From contig CAMYLR010000004.1 of NCBI GenBank assembly GCA_947259315.1, positions 45,406-109,405 on the forward strand: DNA of 64,000 bases, given 5' to 3'. The translations under genes were made by a program, and so were the position numbers. Below, in pieces: positions 54,631 to 61,078 of the stretch. The first letter of the stretch is position 1, and each line of letters begins with the position of its first letter. The DNA comes from an uncultured Gemmatimonadales bacterium. GTDB lineage: Bacteria > Gemmatimonadota > Gemmatimonadetes > JACCXV01 > JAHWKZ01. The notes under the pieces were generated by a model. It saw only the letters and a program-made list of their open reading frames with translations. It had not been told where the DNA came from and made no database searches.

Positions 54631-54909
54631 ATGGTGGAAGCACTGGGGATGATCGAGACGCGCGGCTTGGTCGCTCTTATCGAGGCGTCGGATGCCATGG
54701 TCAAAGCGGCGCGTGTCAAACTCGTCGGCTACGAGAAGATCGGTGCCGGCTACGTGACCGCTTTGGTGCGTGGGGACGTGGCCGCTTGCCAGGCCGCTGT
54801 CGATGCCGGCGCGGCCGCCGCCAAGAAGGTCGGCGAGGTCGTCTCGGTACACGTCATCCCGCGGCCGCACTCGGACTTGGACGCGCATTTCCCAATTACG
54901 ACCAGCTAG
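54631..54909 (+). CDS. Canonical BMC-H hexamer shell protein
   Basis: A 92-residue single BMC domain of PduA/EutM type: [48 protein letters not shown] and [10 protein letters not shown]. Probably the main facet protein. An extended GGAGGAGG (from 54617) precedes the ATG, one of the strongest ribosome-binding sites in the window, consistent with high expression. The 79-base gap upstream contains a GC-rich inverted repeat (GGCGCGC/GCGCGCC near 54565-54582) that could act as a processing or attenuation hairpin and so set stoichiometry. Confidence 0.94.
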   Translation: MVEALGMIETRGLVALIEASDAMVKAARVKLVGYEKIGAGYVTALVRGDVAACQAAVDAGAAAAKKVGEVVSVHVIPRPHSDLDAHFPITTS

Positions 54910-54953
54910 CAAAACAGCGGTCGTTAACAACTCCGATTTCTTAGGCGAGCATA

Positions 54954-56210
54954 GTGCCGCTCACCGAGAGCGAAATCCGTGCTATCGTAGATCGGATCAC
55001 CGGCGAGCTTGGAAGCGGCTCGACCCCGGCGGTCGAGGTCGCCGAACGCCAACCGGCGCCTTCAACGTTACCCAGCCCAACACCCACCAGTTCGTTGGGC
55101 ATCTTCGCTACCGTAGATGAAGCTGTCGAAGCGGCGCATCGCGCACAGGCCGAGATCCGCACGCTCGAGCTGCGTGACAAGATCATCGCCAACCAACGCC
55201 GCCGGCTGACCGAGCAGGCCCGATCGCTAGCCGAGCAAGCGGTCACCGAGACCGGGCTCGGAAACGTCGAGAGCAAGGTCCTCAAGAACCAGCTTGTGAT
55301 CGATCGCACCCCGGGCACCGAGGACCTGTCACCCGAGATACTGTCAGGTGACCACGGTCTGACGCTGACCGAGCTGGCGCCATGGGGCGTCATCGGCGCG
55401 GTCACGCCGTCGACCAATCCGGCGGCCACGATCATCAACAACGGGATCTCGATGATCGCCGCCGGAAACGGTGTCGTGTTTGGTGCCCACCCCCAAGCCA
55501 AAGGCGTCACCAACCGGACGATCCACCTGATGAACGCAGCGGCAGTCGAGGTGGGGGGGCCAAAGACCCTCCTCACAGCGGTCGCCGAGCCGTCGATCGA
55601 AGCCGCACAAAAACTCTTTCACCACCGTGGGATCGACCTGCTGGTCGTCACCGGCGGGGGAGCCGTCGTTCGGGCGGCCCAGAAGTCGACCAAGCGAGTC
55701 ATTGCGGCCGGGCCCGGCAATCCACCGGTGGTCGTCGACGCGAGCGCCGATCTTGCTCGCGCCGCAGCCGACATCGTGGCCGGCGCATCGTTCGACAACA
55801 ACGTCGTCTGCACGTGTGAAAAGGAGATTCTGGCCGAGGCGCCGATCGCCGACGAGCTACTCGAGGAGCTACAACAGAACGAAGCTGTGCTGCTGACACC
55901 GGACGAAGCCGAAGCTCTGGCGCGAGCGATGTTAAACGATTACCCCGGCCCCGAGCCGCGGATGAACAAGGAGTACGTCGGCAAGGACCCCGCGGTCTTG
56001 GCGGAGTTGATCGACAAGCGGGTCCCAGCAGGGACCAAGCTGCTGTTAGCCGAGACCGATCGTCATCACCCGTTCGCCGTGCTGGAGCTGCTGACCCCTG
56101 TTTTGCCGCTCATCCGCTGTCCCGACGTCGATACGGCTATCGACTGGGCGGTCGAGCTCGAGCACGGTTCAAGGTGCTCGATCACCTGCATCGCATGGCG
56201 GTCGAGATGA
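54954..56210 (+). CDS. CoA-acylating aldehyde dehydrogenase (PduP/EutE type), main part, truncated by deletion/frameshift
   Basis: Oxidises an aldehyde to acyl-CoA with NAD+ inside the compartment. Residues 1-20 (PLTESEIRAIVDRITGEL) form an amphipathic encapsulation-type helix, followed by a Pro-rich linker. Catalytic Cys286 lies in FDNNVVCTCEKE; WGVIGAVTPSTNPAATIINNGISMIAAGN is diagnostic. After AVELEHG the frame is lost and ends at 56210. Compared with PduP/EutE about 8 residues (the RHTA-x-MH segment) plus the frame are missing, a loss of about 25 bases near 56167. The remaining C-terminus is at 56174-56380. GTG start at 54954. Confidence 0.88.
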   Translation: MPLTESEIRAIVDRITGELGSGSTPAVEVAERQPAPSTLPSPTPTSSLGIFATVDEAVEAAHRAQAEIRTLELRDKIIANQRRRLTEQARSLAEQAVTETGLGNVESKVLKNQLVIDRTPGTEDLSPEILSGDHGLTLTELAPWGVIGAVTPSTNPAATIINNGISMIAAGNGVVFGAHPQAKGVTNRTIHLMNAAAVEVGGPKTLLTAVAEPSIEAAQKLFHHRGIDLLVVTGGGAVVRAAQKSTKRVIAAGPGNPPVVVDASADLARAAADIVAGASFDNNVVCTCEKEILAEAPIADELLEELQQNEAVLLTPDEAEALARAMLNDYPGPEPRMNKEYVGKDPAVLAELIDKRVPAGTKLLLAETDRHHPFAVLELLTPVLPLIRCPDVDTAIDWAVELEHGSRCSITCIAWRSR

Positions 56211-56380
56211 ACTGCTCGATCTTCGTCAAAAACGGACCCAACCTGGCGGGATTGGGCTTTGGCGGTGAGGGGCCGACCGCGATGACGATCTCGACACCGA
56301 CCGGTGAAGGACCAACGTCGGCTCGGACATTCGTCCGCCGTCGGCGTTGTACGCTCGTCGACTACTTCCGGATCGTCTGA
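56174..56380 (+). pseudogene. C-terminal remainder of the acylating aldehyde dehydrogenase
   Basis: Continuation of the preceding gene in the -1 frame: LDHLHRMAVEMNCSIFVKNGPNLAGLGFGGEG, then TPTGEGPTSARTF and RRRRCTLVDYFRIV, the normal end of PduP/EutE proteins. It is not an independent gene; the GTG at 56174 is artificial and no ribosome-binding site is seen. It stops 12 bases from the convergent moeB-type gene. Confidence 0.85.
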
Positions 56381-56392
56381 CGACTCAAGACC

Positions 56393-57832
56393 CTAGTAGG
56401 TCGGCATCGTCGGATCGATCTGCTCCGCCCACGCCGAGATACCGCCGGTCACGTTTCTTAGACGGGTAAAACCCGCCTTTTGAAGCCGCTCGATCGCCTC
56501 TGCGCTCCGCACACCCGACTTACAGTGTATGTAGTAGGTCCGGCTCGTATCGAGCTCGTGCATTCGCGCATCCAGCTCCGACAACGGTAGCAGCCTTCCT
56601 CCGTCGATGTGGCAGATTTGCCATTCGTGTGGTTCGCGCACGTCGAGTAGGGTCACGTCGTCACCGCGACTCAGGGCGGCGCTCAGCTCCCGGACGGTGA
56701 TTTCCTCAATGTTCGCACTAATGGGTCCAGCGTCCGTCCCGATCCCGCAGAACTCCTCGTAGTCGATCAGCTCTCGTACCGTCGCGTTCTCCCCGCAGAC
56801 TGGACACTCTGGATCCTTTTCGAGCCGCAGCGTCCGCATCGACATGTTGAGCGCATCGATCAGCAGCAGCCGACCCACGAGCGGTTCACCGATTCCGAGA
56901 ACGAGCTTGATCGTCTCGGTCGCCTGAATTGTGCCCAAGAGCCCCGGCAACACGCCGAGTACACCGCCCTCGGCGCACGACGGAACGAGGCCTGGCGGTG
57001 GCGGCTCCGGATACAGGCAGCGGTAGCACGGGCCACCGGGTGCGCCGAAGACCGATGCCTGACCGTCGAACCGAAAGATCGACGCATAGACGTTGGGCTT
57101 GCCCAACAAGACACACGCGTCATTAACGAGATACCGAGTGGGGAAGTTGTCCGTACCGTCCGCTACGATGTCGTAGTCCAACAGCAGCTCCAGAGCATTG
57201 ACGCTCATCAGCCGCGTCTCATGTGTCTCGATGACGATATGCGGATTGACGTCGCGTAATCGATCACGGGCCGATTCAAGCTTCGGACGGCCGACGTCGC
57301 GCGTGCCATGAAGGACCTGTCGCTGCAAGTTCGATTCGTCGACGACGTCAAAGTCGACGATCCCCAGACGACCGACACCCGCCGCTGCTAGATAGAGCGC
57401 CAGCGGCGATCCGAGCCCACCCGCACCCACCATCAAGACGCTCGCCGCCTTCAGCCTGCGTTGACCATCGAGCGTCACCTCGGGCATGATGAGGTGCCGA
57501 CTGTAGCGCCGGATCTCCTGGTTTGAGAACTGAATCGGCGGCGCTTCGACGAGACCGTCGATGCCACCGGCAACCGAGGGCACGATTGAAATCTCTTCAT
57601 CCGGACCGACGGCGGTATCCTCGTGCTCGCGGTAACGGATATCCTCCTCGCCCACGTAAACGTTGACGAAGTTGCGTAGCGCTCCGTCTTCACCGTACAA
57701 GTGCAATCGAAGGTCGGGATGTCTTCTGACCAGCGCGTCCAGCGCTTGGCCAACGGTTTCTCCCTCGACACGCAACCGGGCTTGATTGCCGGTGTAGGGT
57801 CGAAGCGGGGTGGGGACTAGCACCTCAGGCAT
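56393..57832 (-). CDS. Fused ubiquitin-like sulfur carrier / E1-like adenylyltransferase / rhodanese (CysO-MoeB type)
   Basis: 479 residues in three domains. Residues 1-90 are a MoaD/ThiS/CysO beta-grasp fold ending in Gly89-Gly90, followed directly by more protein. Residues about 103-345 are a MoeB/ThiF E1 domain: GAGGLGSPLALYLA, DFDVVDESNLQRQ, DGTDNFPTRYLVND, and zinc cysteines 269, 272, 343 and 346. Residues about 375-479 are a rhodanese with active-site Cys437 (HCKSGVRS). It should activate and thiolate a sulfur carrier. With the JAMM protease and CysM genes next to it, it fits the mycobacterial CysO route to cysteine. The Gly-Gly is internal, which is odd. Confidence 0.9.
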   Translation of the reverse strand: MPEVLVPTPLRPYTGNQARLRVEGETVGQALDALVRRHPDLRLHLYGEDGALRNFVNVYVGEEDIRYREHEDTAVGPDEEISIVPSVAGGIDGLVEAPPIQFSNQEIRRYSRHLIMPEVTLDGQRRLKAASVLMVGAGGLGSPLALYLAAAGVGRLGIVDFDVVDESNLQRQVLHGTRDVGRPKLESARDRLRDVNPHIVIETHETRLMSVNALELLLDYDIVADGTDNFPTRYLVNDACVLLGKPNVYASIFRFDGQASVFGAPGGPCYRCLYPEPPPPGLVPSCAEGGVLGVLPGLLGTIQATETIKLVLGIGEPLVGRLLLIDALNMSMRTLRLEKDPECPVCGENATVRELIDYEEFCGIGTDAGPISANIEEITVRELSAALSRGDDVTLLDVREPHEWQICHIDGGRLLPLSELDARMHELDTSRTYYIHCKSGVRSAEAIERLQKAGFTRLRNVTGGISAWAEQIDPTMPTY

Positions 57833-58296
57833 GTCGCTCCTTCCACGCGAGCCGGTGATCGTTTCGCGTTATGGTCCGAGATTTCTAGCTGGTTGAATGA
57901 CTGTCGATCGTGGGCCAAGACCCAGCCCTTCAAGTCACTGGCCGCACCATGATTCACCGAGACGATGATGTAAATCTGATTGGGCCAGGCGTGGTTCAGG
58001 TCGAACGTCGACGGTTGCGCTGAAACGTCTGGGTGCGAGTGGTATACGCCGACGATCTGCCCGCCCGCGTTGGCCGCCTCCCGCTCCGCCACCCGGTATT
58101 CCGCAGGATCGATCAGGTATCGACGATGGGCAGCGTCGGCCCGTTCGTTCGCCGCCGGGCGTCTTCTTTCTACGCAGGCTTTGTGTCTCTCGGAATCGAG
58201 CGTGCCCAGCAGAAACCCGCAAACCTCCATCGGGTAACCCGATTCCGCATGAGCCCTGATCTGTTGCAAAAGGTCGCTCTCGATTTGTACCTTCAT
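57817..58296 (-). CDS. JAMM/MPN+ metalloprotease, Mec-like
   Basis: A 159-residue zinc isopeptidase-fold protein with the complete JAMM motif: Glu24 (MEVCGFLLG), His86 and His88 in YHSHPD, then Ser96 and Asp99. In mycobacteria Mec+ cleaves the CysO-cysteine adduct to release cysteine. Here it overlaps the gene for the CysO-like fusion by 16 bases and follows cysM closely, so the same role is likely. It might also process the internal Gly-Gly of the fusion (inference). The C-terminus is short and basic. Confidence 0.9.
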   Translation of the reverse strand: MKVQIESDLLQQIRAHAESGYPMEVCGFLLGTLDSERHKACVERRRPAANERADAAHRRYLIDPAEYRVAEREAANAGGQIVGVYHSHPDVSAQPSTFDLNHAWPNQIYIIVSVNHGAASDLKGWVLAHDRQSFNQLEISDHNAKRSPARVEGATCLRC

Positions 58297-58302
58297 GACG
58301 CC

Positions 58303-59229
58303 TTACACCTCCCAAAACGGTGCGTTTGCATAGTTGCTGCCGTGATCGCACAGAACCGTCACAACGACCCCGTTTTGGAGGCTTTGGGCGAGCTCGAGCG
58401 CCGCATAGACATTGGCACCAGCAGAGCTCCCGACCAGCAGCCCCTCGGTGCGAGCCAGCCGACGCACCATAGCCTGCGCGTCTTCGGTCCGGACCGTTAG
58501 CACTTCGTCCGGCAACGTGGAGTCGTATATCCCTGGTTGAAACGCGGTCGCGAGGTGTTTCAGCCCCTCCAGCCCATGTAACGGGGAGTCAGGTTGGACC
58601 CCGAGGAGCTTCACATCGGGCCGTTGTTGACGAAGAAATCGACCAACCCCCATCAGTGTCCCGCTGGTCCCGATACCGGCCACAAAGTGCGTCACTCGTC
58701 CCTCGGATTGGCGCCAGATCTCAGGCCCCGTCGTCGCGTAATGAGCGCGCCAGTTTTCGGGGTTGTCATATTGGTTTGCGTACCAGTACCGGCGCGGGAA
58801 GGCAGCCGCCAGTCGCTGCGCCTCTCGGTACGCCCCGTCGTGGGATTCCTGCGGGTCGGTGAGGAACAACTCGGCTCCCAGCGCGCGGAGTGTCCTAAGT
58901 CGTTCGGCATTGGCATTGGCCGGCAGACAGAGCGCAACCTGATACCCGCGCCCAGCGCCGATCCACGCCAGGGCGATCCCGGTGTTTCCGCTCGTCGCGT
59001 CGAGAATCGATTTGTCGGGGGAGAGGGCGCCCTCTCGCTCCGCCTCAACGATCATGCGCAGCGCTGCGCGATCCTTGACCGAATGACCTGGATTCAGATG
59101 CTCGGCCTTGGCGTAGATTCGAGCCGGAGCGACCTCCGCCTCGAGCGATCGAAGACGCAGCAGCGGCGTGTTTCCCACGCAAGCGAGTTGGTCCACCGCC
59201 CGCGGGGGGTTCAGGGTCACGGTATTCAT
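58303..59229 (-). CDS. cysM: CysM-type cysteine synthase (PLP-dependent)
   Basis: A 308-residue fold-type II PLP enzyme. The Schiff-base Lys is in NPGHSVKDRAAL, the substrate loop is TSGNTGIALAW, and the phosphate-binding loop GIGTSGTLMGVGRFL. CysM paired with a CysO carrier uses O-phosphoserine and protein thiocarboxylate; context favours that over free sulfide. ATG 59229 (MNTVTLNPP) is chosen because the longer open frame runs through the promoter. First gene of the minus-strand cysM-mec-cysO/moeB operon. Confidence 0.92.
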   Translation of the reverse strand: MNTVTLNPPRAVDQLACVGNTPLLRLRSLEAEVAPARIYAKAEHLNPGHSVKDRAALRMIVEAEREGALSPDKSILDATSGNTGIALAWIGAGRGYQVALCLPANANAERLRTLRALGAELFLTDPQESHDGAYREAQRLAAAFPRRYWYANQYDNPENWRAHYATTGPEIWRQSEGRVTHFVAGIGTSGTLMGVGRFLRQQRPDVKLLGVQPDSPLHGLEGLKHLATAFQPGIYDSTLPDEVLTVRTEDAQAMVRRLARTEGLLVGSSAGANVYAALELAQSLQNGVVVTVLCDHGSNYANAPFWEV

Positions 59230-59266
59230 AGCTTCAGATCCCGCTCTCACGGGGCTCAAGGCGAAG

Positions 59267-59301
59267 AACATAGCTAAACCGGATAAAGTTTGTCCAGTAT
59301 T
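59267..59301 (-). promoter_or_regulatory. cysM operon promoter overlapped by an imperfect inverted repeat
   Basis: On the minus strand TGGACA (59291-59296) and TATGTT (59267-59272) are 18 bases apart, about 30 bases before the cysM ATG. The spacer region is an imperfect palindrome (59276-59300, half-sites TTTATCCGGTTTA and GTTTGTCCAGTAT), the sort of site bound by Rrf2-family regulators of cysteine or iron-sulfur metabolism. Regulator identity is inference. Confidence 0.55.
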
Positions 59302-59527
59302 CCTGTCAGATTGTGGGAGAACCCCCACTGGAGGGCTGCTACGCAAGCACGGGGCTGACTATTCCCCCGCGACTGGGAGGGGTGTCATGTTCACCCAGGC
59401 GGCGGAAACTCACCCGCCGGTACACACAGACCGAGTGTCGATCCCGACATGGACCGGCCGATTGTGGAGCGAAATCTGTGGAAACGGTCTAGAGGGGAGT
59501 GGACCGGGTGAGGCCTCTCGAAACGTG

Positions 59528-59555
59528 AGTTTACATAAGATACGTTATGCGCCAT
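59528..59555 (-). other. dif: Chromosome dimer resolution site dif (XerC/XerD recombination site)
   Basis: A 28-bp site read on the minus strand: XerC arm ATGGCGCATAA (59545-59555), central CGTATC (59539-59544) and XerD arm TTATGTAAACT (59528-59538). The XerD arm is identical to that of Bacillus subtilis dif, and GCGCATAA matches the E. coli XerC arm. The arms give the dyad CATAA-N6-TTATG. It is intergenic and lies where coding strand switches from plus to minus, as expected at the terminus. Confidence 0.88.
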
Positions 59556-59591
59556 ACAGCTCTCAGCGCCCATCTCGACCCAGCAGGCCCC

Positions 59592-60296
59592 CTAGGAGCC
59601 GCCGGCCCCGTTGCCCCCGACCGCGAGCGGCTCTACGGACAGCTCAGCCGCCCGGCGCAGCGCACGGGCTGCGGTTTCGGTCCCAGGGACCAACTCCGCT
59701 ACGCGGCGGTACTCCTCGGCAGCAGACGCGTTGTCGCCCTGACTCTCATGCAAACGCGCCAGTTCCTCGCGCACACGGGCCCGTTCGCCATCAAAACCGG
59801 CGGTCTCGACCGCGCGCTCGTACGCCGCCTGGGCGTCACCGTAGCGGTTCAGTCGCGTGTAAGCCGCGGCGCTCAGAAGCCGCGCTGTCTGGGCAAAAGG
59901 CGAATCCTCGTGGCGGCTCAAAAACTCCTCGAACGCCTCCGCAGCGGCCTCGTTGTTCCCAGCCTGATAGAGCGCGTCGGCCCTGAAGAACCGGGCATCG
60001 TCACCAAACGATGTGTCGCCGTGTCGGCGCGCGAAATCTTCCAAATCGGCCGCCGCCAGCGGGAAGTTCCCGGCAAAGTACGCCTGCCGGGCCTCCAGGT
60101 AGGCGCCTGAAGCGTCCTCCTCGGCGCTTCGCGACATCGTCCGCAACACGAAAAAGGCCGCCAAAGCCAGCGCGAGCACCGCTGCCCCGGCCATAAACTG
60201 GCGCCTGTGGGTTTCTGCCCAGTGCGCCCAGTCGAACGTTTGTTCGACAAACCGATCTCGCTTTAACTCATGTTTTGCTAACCGTTTACGGCTCAT
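59592..60296 (-). CDS. Membrane-anchored tetratricopeptide-repeat protein (YfgM-like)
   Basis: A 234-residue protein: basic cytoplasmic N-terminus (MSRKRLAKHELKRDRFVE), one transmembrane helix (about 35-53, AGAAVLALALAAFFVL), then an extracytoplasmic TPR region (about 60-220; EARQAYFAGNFPLAAADLEDFARRH, ADALYQAGNNEAAAEAFEEF, AYTRLNRYGDAQAAYERA). The layout is that of YfgM-type periplasmic chaperone scaffolds. The start ATG is 35 bases downstream of the tRNA gene. Confidence 0.82.
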   Translation of the reverse strand: MSRKRLAKHELKRDRFVEQTFDWAHWAETHRRQFMAGAAVLALALAAFFVLRTMSRSAEEDASGAYLEARQAYFAGNFPLAAADLEDFARRHGDTSFGDDARFFRADALYQAGNNEAAAEAFEEFLSRHEDSPFAQTARLLSAAAYTRLNRYGDAQAAYERAVETAGFDGERARVREELARLHESQGDNASAAEEYRRVAELVPGTETAARALRRAAELSVEPLAVGGNGAGGS

Positions 60297-60330
60297 CGTC
60301 TCGAAATCACTTTAAATGTTATGAAGTTCC

Positions 60331-60407
60331 TGGAGCCCCCGGCGCGATTCGAACGCACGACCTGCGGTTTAGGAAACCGCTGCTCTATCCACCTGAGCTA
60401 CGGGGGC
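60331..60407 (-). tRNA. tRNA-Arg (anticodon CCU), CCA encoded
   Basis: Cloverleaf on the minus strand: acceptor GCCCCCG pairs with CGGGGGC, D-arm GCTC-AGGTGGATA-GAGC, anticodon stem GCGGT/ACCGC around loop TTCCTAA (anticodon CCT, reading AGG), and T-arm GTGCG-TTCGAAT-CGCGC region. The 3' CCA is genomically encoded (60331-60333). The discriminator base is U73, unusual because tRNA-Arg normally has A or G. Confidence 0.95.
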
Positions 60408-60423
60408 GTAAACGAGAAATAGC

Positions 60424-60453
60424 AATCTAATCGTCCGGCGTGCTGCCGGTAAA
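60424..60453 (-). promoter_or_regulatory. tRNA-Arg promoter
   Basis: On the minus strand TTTACC (60448-60453) and TAGATT (60424-60429) are 18 bases apart, placing the start near 60417, about 10 bases before the mature tRNA 5' end. It lies within the mobA upstream region. Confidence 0.5.
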
Positions 60454-60481
60454 GTCGCGACGCGAAGGATACCTTGCGTTG

Positions 60482-61078
60482 ATGATCGATGGACTGCTGG
60501 TACTCGCCGGTGGGCGCGGCCACCGGCTTGGCATGCCCAAAGCGTGGCTCGAATGGAACGGTCAACCGCTGCTGCTGCGGATCCTCGACCGATTGGCGTC
60601 GCTAGCTCCCGAGCCAACGATCGTCGTCGCTCAACCGGGGCAAGAACTTCCGAACGGCAAGTACCGGCGGGTGGACGATCTGATCGCCGATTCCGGCCCG
60701 CTAGCCGGCCTGGCGGCCGGTCTGGCCAAACACGCCAAAAACAAAACGGACGCCCACATAGCGGTCGTCGGCTGCGATTACCCCTTCGCTCACCCCAAAG
60801 TGTTCGAAGCTCTGGTCGAACTCGCTCCCGACGCCGCCGTGGTACTTCCCCGCTGGGGCGGTAGAACGCATCCATTGCACGCGGTCTGGAGCGCCGACTT
60901 GTGGGTCGAATGCGATCGGGCGGTCGCGGCCGGCAAGCTGGCCGTCCACACGTTGCTGAAATGCGTCCCTCACCGCGTCATCGACGCGGCCGAGATCGAT
61001 GCGCTAACCGATCCCGAACGAGTGCTCTTGAACCTCAATGATCGGGATGACTTGAAGCGGGCTCGGGCTTTGTCATAA
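60482..61078 (+). CDS. mobA: Molybdenum cofactor guanylyltransferase, MobA-like
   Basis: A 198-residue MobA-like NTP transferase that attaches GMP to molybdopterin. The N-terminal VLAGGRGHRLGMPKAWLEWNGQPLL is the nucleotide-binding signature; DSGPLAGLAAGLA and VVGCDYPFAHPKVFEAL carry the metal-binding Asp. ATG 60482 is preferred to a GTG 14 codons upstream, which would overlap the tRNA promoter region. Its 3' end overlaps the convergent unknown gene by 44 bases. The E1-like protein at 56393 is MoeB-like, but no other molybdopterin genes are present. Confidence 0.87.
   Translation: MIDGLLVLAGGRGHRLGMPKAWLEWNGQPLLLRILDRLASLAPEPTIVVAQPGQELPNGKYRRVDDLIADSGPLAGLAAGLAKHAKNKTDAHIAVVGCDYPFAHPKVFEALVELAPDAAVVLPRWGGRTHPLHAVWSADLWVECDRAVAAGKLAVHTLLKCVPHRVIDAAEIDALTDPERVLLNLNDRDDLKRARALS

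Larger units (their letters stand above)
59230..59591. other. 362-base gene-free region: cysM promoter, small hairpin, dif
   Basis: No gene is supported here. It contains the cysM promoter (59267-59301), a short hairpin (GTGGG-AGAAC-CCCAC near 59312-59327), about 200 bases with no recognisable feature, and the dif site. An open frame crossing it on the plus strand runs antisense into the flanking genes and has unnatural Arg/Pro-rich composition. Confidence 0.7.

Noticed and set aside
59307-59330. Hairpin near cysM as a terminator
   Set aside because: The stem is only about 5 bp and no T-tract follows on either strand.
59168-59986. Plus-strand open frame across the cysM/TPR intergenic region
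   Set aside because: It is antisense to cysM at one end and the TPR gene at the other, crosses the dif site, and has Arg/Pro-rich composition typical of shadow frames.
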